Shown here: piece by piece, positions 1 through 7,762 of the stretch | Position numbering within the stretch: position 1 is the stretch's first letter | Layout: each line of letters starts with the position of its first letter | Assembly: GCA_037190665.1 (NCBI GenBank) | Contig: JBBCJT010000015.1 | Coordinates: forward strand, 1 to 64,000 | DNA length: 64,000 nt | Origin: JBBCJT01 sp037190665 | GTDB taxonomy: Bacteria > Pseudomonadota > Alphaproteobacteria > Acetobacterales > Acetobacteraceae | Direction of reading: 5' to 3' | Position numbers and translations under genes: made by a program | Notes under the pieces: generated by a model | Told to the model about the DNA's origin: nothing | Seen by the model: the letters and a program-made list of their open reading frames with translations, nothing else | Database searches by the model: none

Positions 1-548
1 GCGACGCGATGGACGACGTGCCGAACCTGCTGCGTCACCCGCTCTTCCGGGAGCCCTACTTCCTGCTGGTTCCGAAAGATCTTGCGCCCCGGCTCCGCGG
101 CGTGGGGCTGCGGGACGTGCTGGAACGGCATCGGCTTATCCGCCACAGCGCGCGCTCCTTCATGGGGATCCAGGTGGAACGGCACCTCCGGCGAAGCGGG
201 TTCGAGCCGGTTCAGGTGCTCGAGTTCGACGGGTCGGACGCATTGGCCGCGATGGTGGCGACCGGCGTCGGCGTCGCCATCGTCACCCCGCTCTGTCTTC
301 TGCAGGCAGCGGCCAGCGTGGGCGAGGTGGAAGGGCTGCCGCTACCCGGGCCGAGCATATCCCGCGAGATCTTCCTGGTGACACAGCGGGATATCGGGCC
401 AGTGGGCGAGCGCATCGCACGGCTGACGCGCGAGTTGCTGCATGCGCGCGCGCTGCCGCGCATTCACGCGATGGTGCCCTGGCTGGCACGGCATACAGAT
501 CTGCAGATCCTGACCGGGGAGAAGCAGGAGGGTTCTGACGTCTCCTGA
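1..548 (+). CDS. LysR-family regulator, C-terminal part (5' end outside window)
   Basis: The reading frame is open from the first bases of the window (codons start at base 3) to TGA at 546-548, giving about 181 residues with no start of its own. It matches the effector-binding half of LysR-type regulators: a beta strand around FLLVPKDLAPRL, then the run DALAAMVATGVGVAIVTPLCL typical of the hinge and second ligand lobe. The helix-turn-helix part must lie upstream of base 1. It runs convergently towards the permease gene ending at 593, so its target could be the peptide importer or something outside the window. Family call is good; ligand unknown. Confidence 0.8.
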   Translation, partial: DAMDDVPNLLRHPLFREPYFLLVPKDLAPRLRGVGLRDVLERHRLIRHSARSFMGIQVERHLRRSGFEPVQVLEFDGSDALAAMVATGVGVAIVTPLCLLQAAASVGEVEGLPLPGPSISREIFLVTQRDIGPVGERIARLTRELLHARALPRIHAMVPWLARHTDLQILTGEKQEGSDVS

Positions 549-592
549 TCCCGGCAATCGAATGTGCTGGTCCTTGCGTGGCGCGGCAGGGC

Positions 593-1486
593 TCACTGTC
601 CCCGGCTGCGTGGATCGAGCGCGTCGCGCAACCCGTCGCCGAGGAAGTTGCAGCTCGTCACGGCCAGCGTGATCATCACGCCGGGCAGGATGGCGAGCCA
701 TGGCGCGCTCGTCAGGTAGCTCTGCGCGTTGTCCAGCATGTTGCCCCAGCTCGGTGTGGGCGGCTGGATGCCGTAGCCCAGGAAGCTGATGTAGGATTCC
801 GCGAGGATGGCGTAGGCGACGTTCAGCGTCGCGGAAACCACGATGGGGGCCACGGCATTGGGCAGCAGTTCGTGGTACATGATCCGCGCGTCGCGTACGC
901 CCAGAGCCTGCGCCGCCACAGCGTAGTCGCGCTCGCGCAGGGACTTGATCTGCGCCTCGACGATACGCGCCACCTCCATCCATGTGGTGCAGGCGATCAG
1001 CAGGATGACGGCGCCCACATCGGGCTCCACGAACGCGGACAGCGCGAGCAGCAGGAAGATCGTCGGGAAGCAGAGCGCGGCATCGACCAGGCGCATGAGC
1101 ACCGCGCCGACGACGCCTTGATAATACCCCGCCACGAGGCCCACGGTGACGCCGATCATCATGCTGACCGCCATGGCCGCCAGCCCGACCGTCAGCGAGA
1201 TACGGCCCGCCATGAGCAGGCGTGCCAGCATGTCCCGCCCCATCTGATCGGTGCCCAGGAAATGCAGCCCGGTCAGCGGCGGCGCGAAGCGGTTCCGCAG
1301 GTCGATGAACTGGTCGTCGTAGGGCAGCACATACGGACCGAAGGCGCAGGCAAGCGCAAGGGCGAGAAGCGTCACGCCACCGAACACGGCGAGACGGTGC
1401 CTGCGCAGCCGTGACGACGGCGGCCGTGCCACATCGCCATCCAGTCGGGTCGCCGCCTGCTCCGTCGCCAGCGTGGAGGTGCTCAT
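593..1486 (-). CDS. ABC transporter permease, DppC/OppC type
   Basis: Inner-membrane permease of a peptide/nickel-type ABC importer, 297 aa, the usual length. After a short cytoplasmic N-terminus (start MSTSTLAT) there is one membrane segment, the DppC-typical HFLGTDQMGRDMLARLL stretch, then further segments and the EAA coupling loop near ALGVRDARIMYHELLPN. The C-terminus NFLGDGLRDALDPR is the standard DppC ending. Its ATG overlaps the TGA of the DppB-type gene upstream by one base, so the two are translationally coupled. No ATPase gene follows; transcription ends here opposite the LysR fragment. Confidence 0.92.
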   Translation of the reverse strand: MSTSTLATEQAATRLDGDVARPPSSRLRRHRLAVFGGVTLLALALACAFGPYVLPYDDQFIDLRNRFAPPLTGLHFLGTDQMGRDMLARLLMAGRISLTVGLAAMAVSMMIGVTVGLVAGYYQGVVGAVLMRLVDAALCFPTIFLLLALSAFVEPDVGAVILLIACTTWMEVARIVEAQIKSLRERDYAVAAQALGVRDARIMYHELLPNAVAPIVVSATLNVAYAILAESYISFLGYGIQPPTPSWGNMLDNAQSYLTSAPWLAILPGVMITLAVTSCNFLGDGLRDALDPRSRGQ

Positions 1487-2442
1487 CAGGGCCGATCCGC
1501 CCGGATGCGCGGGTCCACGACGCCGTAGAGCAGGTCGGCCAGGAGGCTGCCGAGCAGGACGAGCACGGCCGTCAACATCAGGATGCCCATCACGGTCGGG
1601 TAATCGCGGTAGCCGATGGAATCGAGGAAGAGCCGCCCCATGCCGGGCCAGGTGAACACCGTCTCCGTGACCAGCGCGCCACCCAGCAGCGTCGGCAGTT
1701 GCAGGCCGAAGATCGTGATCATCGGCAGCAGCGCGTTCCGCATCATGTGGCGCAACAGGATCCACGGCTCCGGCATTCCCTTGGAGCGTGCGGTGCGGAT
1801 GTAGTCCTGGTTGATCACGTCCAGCATCGAGGACCGCATGAAGCGGCTCCACAAGGCCGTCGAGACCAGCGCAAGCACGACCGACGGTGCGATGAGGTGA
1901 TGCAGGCGGTTCGTGAAGGACCCGTCGCCGATGGTGTAGCGGTTGCCGGCCGGCAGCCAGTCCAGCTCTACGGAGAAGATGTAGATGACCACGAGCCCGA
2001 ACCAGAAGGTCGGAATCGACAGCGCGACCATCGAGCCCACGGTGGAGAGCGTGTCGAAGACGGAGTTGCGCCGCAGCGCGCCCATCACGCCGATCCATGA
2101 TCCCAGCAGGATGGCGAGCAGGTTGGCGGTCAGCATCAGCTCCAGCGTCGCGCCGATATGCGCGCCGATGATGTGCAGGACCGGTTGCTGGTCCCGGTAG
2201 GACCGGCCCCAATCGCCCTGGATGAGGCGCCAGAGCCATTCCAGGTACTGAATCGGCAGAGGCCGGTCGAGGCCGAGATTGCGTTCGATACGCGCGATAT
2301 CCTCGGCCGTCATGTCCCCGCTGGCCATGAACTGCGACATCGGCCCGCCCGGGGCGAGGTGCAGGATCGAGAAGCCGAGGATGGAGACGAGCAGCAACAG
2401 CACGGCCGACTGCATCAGCCGCCGGGTGAGGAAGCGGCTCAT
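1486..2442 (-). CDS. ABC transporter permease, DppB/OppB type
   Basis: 318-aa inner-membrane permease, partner of the DppC-type protein that follows. It starts MSRFLTRRLMQSAVLLLLVSILGF, the DppB signature of a basic N-terminus followed at once by a membrane helix. It has the periplasmic loop with LGLDRPLPIQYLEWL and the coupling-loop sequence RTARSKGMPEPWILLRHMMRNALLP, and ends VDPRIRADRP. It lies about 120 bp downstream of the receptor gene 2564-4219 on the same strand, giving a receptor-B-C operon. The substrate is probably a short peptide or similar solute; the sequence does not say which. Confidence 0.93.
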   Translation of the reverse strand: MSRFLTRRLMQSAVLLLLVSILGFSILHLAPGGPMSQFMASGDMTAEDIARIERNLGLDRPLPIQYLEWLWRLIQGDWGRSYRDQQPVLHIIGAHIGATLELMLTANLLAILLGSWIGVMGALRRNSVFDTLSTVGSMVALSIPTFWFGLVVIYIFSVELDWLPAGNRYTIGDGSFTNRLHHLIAPSVVLALVSTALWSRFMRSSMLDVINQDYIRTARSKGMPEPWILLRHMMRNALLPMITIFGLQLPTLLGGALVTETVFTWPGMGRLFLDSIGYRDYPTVMGILMLTAVLVLLGSLLADLLYGVVDPRIRADRP

Positions 2443-2563
2443 GCCATTCCCGGCCGCGCCATCTCCGGACCTTGCACGGTCCGGAGGGCGGGCGCATCGC
2501 GTGGGTCAACGGCGTGAAGCATGCGCTTCATCGCGACCACGCGCGTCGGCGTGGGCGCGCCGG

Positions 2564-4219
2564 TCAGGTGGCCCAGTACCAGGAAGCGACGTTCCAGCAA
2601 TCGGTGCGGGTATTGATGTTGTCCTGATACCCGATCAGCCCCTCCTTCGTGCCGCGCACGGGCGCGTACTGGAAGATGGGCAGGATGGCGAGGTCGTCGC
2701 GCAGGATGGTCTGCACCTTCTGGTAGAGGGCCGTACGCTCGCCGCGGCCGAAGCTCTGGCTGCCCTGGGTGAACAGGCCGTCCACCTCCGAGCTCTTGTA
2801 CTGATAGGCATTGCTGCCCCGGCCGCCCTGCGCCGGGATCGCGGTGCTGGCGAAACGGAACGCGCAATCGGGATCGTTGCCGGTCTGGTACACGGAGCCC
2901 ACCAGGACGGAGTCGAACTTCGACATCACGAAGAATTCGCCCCAGATCACGGCTGGCGGCATGTTGTTGATGCGCATCGCCGCGCCGATCTTCATCCAGT
3001 CCTGAACGAGCAACTGCTGGACCTGCTCGCGCAGCGGATTGCCGCTGGTCGTGGAGTTGGCGAACTCGAGCCGCACGCCATTCTTCTCGCGGATGCCGCG
3101 CGCGCCGCGCCTCCAGCCGGCCTCGTCGAGGATCTTGTTCGCCCGCGCCGGATCGTAGCTGTGCTTCTCGAGCTCCGGATTGAACGCCCAGGATTCCTGC
3201 GGGTAGATGGATTCGGTGAGTTTCGGCAGGCCATAGTAGATGATGTCCACCATGGCTTGCTTGTTCATCCCGTAATACAGCGCGGTGCGGACGGCTTTGT
3301 CCGACAGCGCGGGATGGCCGTGATTGGGGGCGATGCCCTCGATGCTGCTGCTGGCCGTGATATGGATGACGCGGCCGCGCACCTTGCGCGCTTCCTCGTA
3401 GAAATTCGCGAGGATGCCCTGGATGCTGGTGACGTCGATCTGCCCGGTGCGGAACTGGGTATAGAGCGCGTTCAGGTCGGGGATATACTTGAACGTGATG
3501 CGTTCCAGATGCGGCCCCGCGCCGAAATAGTCGGGGTTGGCGGCAAGTGTCAGGTGATCGCCGGCGACACGCTCGCCCCAGCGGAACGGCCCGGTGCCGA
3601 CGGGAGCGTTGTTGAAGGGCGCGGTGTTCGGATCGGAAGCCGCGGCGAGGATATGGCGCGGGACGATGAACGTGGCCGCCAGGATCGACACATAGGGCGA
3701 GTAGGGCTGCTCCATCCGCCACGTGATCTCGTGCGGACCGGTGACGGTGATGTCGCGCACCAGATTGTGCCCGAGACGCGACCGGGCCCGAAAGCCGTCG
3801 GTGTTGATCAGCTCGATGGTGTACTTCACGTCCTCGGCGGTGAAGGCCGTGCCGTCATGCCACTTCACGCCTTCGCGGAGGCGGATCTTCCAGGTCAATC
3901 CGTCCTTCGACAGGCCGCCATTCTCGACCGTCGGCACCTCCGTCGCGAGGCCGGGGATCAACTCGCCCTTGGGGTCCGCGCTCCATAGCGGATTGAACAG
4001 GCAGAAATGGACCCCGTCGTCGACCTCGATGCCGGGCATCAGCGGATTGAACGCGGTCGGTTCCTGAGACAGGCCGATCACGACCTGTCCGCGGGGCGAC
4101 GAGGGCGGGCGCGGAGGTGTCTGGGCACGCGCACCGGTTCCCAGCAGCAGGCCGGAGGCGCCCAACGCAAGGGTGCCGCGGCGGGACAGGCCCATCGGGC
4201 CGGAACCTGCGCCGTTCAT
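2564..4219 (-). CDS. Extracellular solute-binding protein, family 5 (peptide-type)
   Basis: Periplasmic receptor of a dipeptide/oligopeptide-type importer, about 551 aa. The N-terminus has a Tat-like leader (SRRGTLALGASGLLLGTGARA, cut before QTPP). Family landmarks are ADPKGELIPGLATEVPTVENG, LREGVKWHDGTAFTAEDVKYTIE and the VGTGPFRWGERV motif. I chose ATG 4219 because GGTGAG sits 8-9 bases before it; an in-frame GTG at 4246 lacks a comparable site. It is the first gene of a receptor-B-C operon. Ligand unknown. Confidence 0.9.
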   Translation of the reverse strand: MNGAGSGPMGLSRRGTLALGASGLLLGTGARAQTPPRPPSSPRGQVVIGLSQEPTAFNPLMPGIEVDDGVHFCLFNPLWSADPKGELIPGLATEVPTVENGGLSKDGLTWKIRLREGVKWHDGTAFTAEDVKYTIELINTDGFRARSRLGHNLVRDITVTGPHEITWRMEQPYSPYVSILAATFIVPRHILAAASDPNTAPFNNAPVGTGPFRWGERVAGDHLTLAANPDYFGAGPHLERITFKYIPDLNALYTQFRTGQIDVTSIQGILANFYEEARKVRGRVIHITASSSIEGIAPNHGHPALSDKAVRTALYYGMNKQAMVDIIYYGLPKLTESIYPQESWAFNPELEKHSYDPARANKILDEAGWRRGARGIREKNGVRLEFANSTTSGNPLREQVQQLLVQDWMKIGAAMRINNMPPAVIWGEFFVMSKFDSVLVGSVYQTGNDPDCAFRFASTAIPAQGGRGSNAYQYKSSEVDGLFTQGSQSFGRGERTALYQKVQTILRDDLAILPIFQYAPVRGTKEGLIGYQDNINTRTDCWNVASWYWAT

Positions 4220-4668
4220 CGCCAGTTTCTCACCAGAGAGGCGCACGAGATCACGTCACATGATGACGATGGACGGATATGCATGACCATTGGCTCCGGA
4301 TCTCCCCAGTTGCCGATGCGAGCGCTCTCCCGTGTACAAAACTATGCTCACCCCCGTTACGCACCGTCAATGCTTACGTGATTGGCCATGTTGGCGTCGG
4401 GGTCACGGTGTCGAGAATGGCGAGCAGCTTGTGCCTGACGGCGACGAGATTGGTTTCGGCAACGTTTCGCAGGCGGCGGTGAGAACCGAGGGCAACACCT
4501 TCATCAAGGATGTTGAGTGGGCAGGCATGCCCCGACCCTTCGCGCGACAGAGCACGCTCAGATGTTTCCCGTAGAACTACTCAGGAACGCGGTGGCGCCG
4601 GCCGAAAGACGCGCACGCCACTGCCCGATTTGTACGCCTCGCGCGGAGCTCCGCGACGAAGGGACGCC
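4220..4668. other. Intergenic region upstream of receptor operon; no gene recognised
   Basis: About 450 bases between the start of the receptor gene (4219) and the stop of the amidase gene (4669), both on the minus strand. The short open frames in it show no convincing protein pattern or ribosome-binding site. It must contain the promoter of the receptor-permease operon. Base composition is more mixed than in the flanking genes, which fits old non-coding or decayed sequence, but I could not identify a parent gene. Confidence 0.5.
4254..4268. promoter_or_regulatory. Inverted repeat upstream of peptide-receptor operon
   Basis: CGTCA-CATGA-TGACG: perfect 5-bp arms around a 5-bp centre, 35 bases before the chosen ATG of the receptor gene. 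It could be a small operator or part of the 5' untranslated region. The arms are short, so chance is a real alternative. Confidence 0.25.
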
Positions 4669-6087
4669 TTACTGTGCGAGGGGCGGCCTGTGCTGTGCCC
4701 AGGGTCGCGCTTCCTCGAAGGCGGCGCTGGCCTGGAGCACGCCGAGATCGTCGAAGCGCCGCCCGACGATCTGCAGCCCCACGGGCAGGCCCGCCGGGGT
4801 GAAGCCGCAGGGCACGCTGGCCGCCGGGCTGCCGGACCAGTTGAACGGGTAGGAGAATTCCGCCCACATCAGCCAGTCCCATTCATGCTGCGGCCAATGG
4901 GCGGGCTGGAGCCGGTCGGCCGGGAAGGCGGCGACGCTCACGGCCGGCGAGAGCAGGAAGTCATAGCCTTCCATGAAGTCGTGGATCTGCTGGACGTAGT
5001 CGAAGCGGCGCTGGCGCATCTTCATGAACTGCGGCGCGGTGAAGTTCGCGGCGTAGCGGATCATCGCCACGAAGCCGGGATCCATGCGGCTTTCGAATTC
5101 CGGCAGACTGTCGATGCGGCCGCTGAAGGTGGCGGGCCAGAAGAAGCGGACGAGTTCCGGCCCGAGCTTCCCCCAGGCCGGGGTCACTTCCTCGATATGC
5201 GCGCCCATCTCCGTGAAGACCTTGACGGCGTGTTCCACCACCTCCGCGATCTCGGGATCGACGCGCGCATGGCCGAGGTCGCGCGTATAGGCGATGCGCT
5301 TGCCCTTCATGCTCACGGTTCCAAGCTGGCTCGCGTAATCCTGCGGTGGCGCTTCGAGCGAGGTGTAGTCCCAGGAATGCGGCCCGGCCATGGCCTGGGT
5401 CATCAGCGCGGCATCCTCGACCGTGCGCGTGAGCGGGCCGATATGCGTGGCGAGATCGTTGTTCGACATCGGCCAGTTCGGCACGCGCCCATGCGTGGGC
5501 TTCAGCCCGTAGACACCCGAGAAATGCGCGGGCATGCGGATGGAACCCGCCCCGTCACCGCCCTGGTGCAATGGCCCGTAGCCGCAGGCAGCCGCGACCC
5601 CCGCACCGGAGGACGATGCCCCGGCATTAAGTCCCTTACCCCAGGGGTTGTGCGTGATGCCCGAGATCAGCGCGTGGCTGACACCCTTCCATCCCCACTC
5701 CCCGGCGGACGTCGTCTTGCCCATCATCATGCCGCCGGCCGACAGCAGCCTGCTGACACAGGGCGCATCCACGTCGGGGATCGTGCCCTGCAAAATGGCG
5801 GTGCCGAAATCCGTCTGCACGCCTCTGGTGTGCTGCAGGTCCTTGATGGTGACGGGAATGCCTTCGAGCAGCCGCGGCGTCTCGCGCTGCATGAACACCG
5901 CCTCTGACCGCCGCGCCGATGCCAGCGCGTGCTCCGGCGTCAGGCGCATCATCGCGTTCACCTGCGGGTCGATCCGCTCGATGCGGGCGAGGACCGCCTT
6001 GGCCACCTCCACCGGCGAGAGTTGGCGCGCCCGGTACAGCTCGCTGATCTGCCGAACGCCGAGATAGCCGATCTCACCGGTGTCCAT
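4669..6087 (-). CDS. Amidase, amidase-signature family
   Basis: Amidase-signature hydrolase of about 472 aa. The Ser-Ser-Lys triad can be read: Lys82 in GIPVTIKD, Ser158 in GASSSGAG (usual form GGSSGGS) and nucleophile Ser182 in GGDGAGSIRMPA. It probably hydrolyses a small amide to acid plus ammonia in the cytoplasm; there is no leader. Start MDTGEIGYLG is preceded by GGGGA at good spacing; an ATG 27 bases upstream (6114) has no such site. It is a single gene, divergent from the LysR gene at 6743, which is a plausible regulator. The Gly-to-Ala and Gly-to-Ser changes in the glycine-rich loop are tolerated in the family. Confidence 0.9.
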   Translation of the reverse strand: MDTGEIGYLGVRQISELYRARQLSPVEVAKAVLARIERIDPQVNAMMRLTPEHALASARRSEAVFMQRETPRLLEGIPVTIKDLQHTRGVQTDFGTAILQGTIPDVDAPCVSRLLSAGGMMMGKTTSAGEWGWKGVSHALISGITHNPWGKGLNAGASSSGAGVAAACGYGPLHQGGDGAGSIRMPAHFSGVYGLKPTHGRVPNWPMSNNDLATHIGPLTRTVEDAALMTQAMAGPHSWDYTSLEAPPQDYASQLGTVSMKGKRIAYTRDLGHARVDPEIAEVVEHAVKVFTEMGAHIEEVTPAWGKLGPELVRFFWPATFSGRIDSLPEFESRMDPGFVAMIRYAANFTAPQFMKMRQRRFDYVQQIHDFMEGYDFLLSPAVSVAAFPADRLQPAHWPQHEWDWLMWAEFSYPFNWSGSPAASVPCGFTPAGLPVGLQIVGRRFDDLGVLQASAAFEEARPWAQHRPPLAQ

Positions 6088-6165
6088 CGTCGAGTCCCCA
6101 ATGCTGCCCGCCATGTTCACATCGGGTTCGTCGGCCAGGCAAATGCGCCAACGAAGCCAAATCGG

Positions 6166-6185
6166 ATGCCGGCAGCAGCCGGCAT
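6166..6185. promoter_or_regulatory. 20-bp inverted repeat upstream of amidase gene
   Basis: ATGCCGGC-AGCA-GCCGGCAT: perfect 8-bp arms with a 4-bp centre, about 80 bases upstream of the amidase start. It could be an operator, or form a stable hairpin in the leader RNA. There is no T-run, so a terminator is unlikely. Confidence 0.4.
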
Positions 6186-6636
6186 TCATCGGGGAGCCCG
6201 GCGATCTTCGTACACAGGCGGCAATGCAGTCTCCCTACCCACGGCCTTCGCATGCGAACCGCGGGCTTTGGGCACGTGTATGAGAGCCAGTGCCGGGCCC
6301 GGAGAATACCGAGTTCTCGACTCGCGGCGCTTCACCGCTGAGGAGTTGATCCGCATCTTCCATGGCCCGCCGCTGCTGGTCGGGATCCGGTATCATTCCA
6401 GCTTCATGAACGCGGAAGTGGCCGAGCGCTGGTCGGTCACCTTCACTCTGGTCCGGATGATCGTAGGTGAGTTCAACCGCGCGCTCCGACATCCGTGACC
6501 GAAAGTCCTCGTTGTCGTCAAACATGCCAGGTGGAAACCGAGTGCGTCAGCAACGCACGCTCGCCTCTATCCGGCCCAGCAAGGCTGGAGTCGCGCTCCG
6601 TTCAAAGCCGGCCGCTCAAACAGAGGTTCTCTGGCC

Positions 6637-6658
6637 AACGATGTTTGCGGACATCGTT
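6637..6658. promoter_or_regulatory. Inverted repeat upstream of LysR gene (candidate operator)
   Basis: AACGATGT and ACATCGTT are perfect 8-bp arms separated by 6 bases (TTGCGG), ending about 85 bases before the LysR start at 6743. Position and symmetry fit the autoregulatory site of the adjacent LysR protein. The regulator assignment is inferred. Confidence 0.45.
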
Positions 6659-6742
6659 CGCGTGCTCGTATCCTGCAGGGGTGCGCAGACTTCCAGCCAG
6701 CGGCACGCCGCTTGTGGAAAAGCATCACGGAACAGTCAGGTC

Positions 6743-7651
6743 ATGTCGCTCTTCGGCTCGCTCAGCCTTCGTCAGATCGAGGTGTTCCACACCGTTATGA
6801 CCAGCGGCACCGTCACGGGTGCAGCGCGGGCGCTGGCGATATCGCAGCCCACGGTCAGCGCGATCCTGCGTCGCATGGAGGATCAGCTGCGGTTCACGTT
6901 GTTTCACAACGTCCGCGGCCGCCTCGTGCCGACCAACGAAGCAAGGCTGCTGCACAATTCCGTCGAGCGCAGCCTTGAGCACCTGAAGCTGATCACCAAT
7001 ACCGTCGGCGCGCTGCGAGAGGGTGCCGAGCACCGGCTCAGCATCGCCACCATCCAGCCGCTGGCAAAGTCGCTCGTGCCCCGCGCGCTGGGCAGGCTGC
7101 TTCAGTTGCGGCCGGCCACCAGGGTGCACCTTCTGTCCCGACCGCGTGCAGACGTGCTGCGGGCGGTGGTGGTGGAGGGTGTGGATATCGCTGTGTCGTT
7201 CAGCACTGGTGAGGCGCAGGGACTGGATGTGCAGCCGATCCATACCGGTCGCGTCTATTGCGTGATGCCGGAAGGCCATCCGCTCTCCCGCAAGCGGGAG
7301 GTCACGCCGCAGGACATCGCGCCGCACCCGATGGTGTTCTATACGCCCGGCAATCAGTGGCTGCTTTCGGAGTTCGACCGCCTCTTCGCGCCGCTGCCGC
7401 CGATGCCGGCTCCGATCGTCACGGTGGAGAGCATCGTCTCGGTCTATCCCCTGGTACGCGCGGGGCTGGGGATCGGGCTCGTCGACGAATATTCGCTGCA
7501 GGGCGAGAGCTGTGAGGGCATCGTCGCGCGTCCTCTGGTGCCCGTCGTGACCATACGGATCGAGGCGATCCGCCCGTCCGGCCGGCCGGCGACGCCGCTG
7601 GTCGCGGACTTCGTGGCCTGCCTGAGCGAAGTCTGCGCGCAGGCGTCCTGA
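6743..7651 (+). CDS. LysR-family transcriptional regulator
   Basis: 302-aa LysR-type regulator. The winged helix-turn-helix occupies about residues 5-62 (LRQIEVFHTVMTSGTVTGAARALAISQPTVSAILRRMED), followed by the effector-binding domain ending near residue 295. The ligand-domain sequence VYCVMPEGHPLSRKREVTPQDIAPHPMV is typical. It sits 111 bp upstream of the gamma-glutamyltransferase gene on the same strand and is divergent from the amidase, so either may be a target. The inverted repeat at 6637-6658 is a candidate binding site. Start chosen at the ATG that places the HTH at the very N-terminus, as usual. Confidence 0.9.
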   Translation: MSLFGSLSLRQIEVFHTVMTSGTVTGAARALAISQPTVSAILRRMEDQLRFTLFHNVRGRLVPTNEARLLHNSVERSLEHLKLITNTVGALREGAEHRLSIATIQPLAKSLVPRALGRLLQLRPATRVHLLSRPRADVLRAVVVEGVDIAVSFSTGEAQGLDVQPIHTGRVYCVMPEGHPLSRKREVTPQDIAPHPMVFYTPGNQWLLSEFDRLFAPLPPMPAPIVTVESIVSVYPLVRAGLGIGLVDEYSLQGESCEGIVARPLVPVVTIRIEAIRPSGRPATPLVADFVACLSEVCAQAS

Positions 7652-7762
7652 TCGGGGCCGATAGACGGGCGCTATAGGACAGGCAAAGCTTCCATCTATG
7701 GTTCGCCAGGCAGGTGGTTCACAAATGGCGGCCGGATCGTACGCACGAGAAGGGTCCGCCGC

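Larger units (their letters stand above)
6088..6742. other. Long divergent intergenic region between amidase and LysR genes
   Basis: About 650 bases separate the divergent amidase and LysR genes. Open frames exist on both strands (for example 6235-6525 minus, 96 codons) but none has a recognisable family pattern. Two strong inverted repeats (6166-6185 and 6637-6658) lie near the two gene starts. The remainder may be decayed coding sequence. Confidence 0.5.

Noticed and set aside
4220..4668. Small plus-strand genes between the receptor and amidase genes
   Set aside because: Overlapping short frames in several registers, none with a ribosome site or family pattern.
6235..6525. 96-codon minus-strand frame in the amidase/LysR gap
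   Set aside because: Somewhat protein-like but with no ribosome site or recognisable family; reported only as part of the gap.
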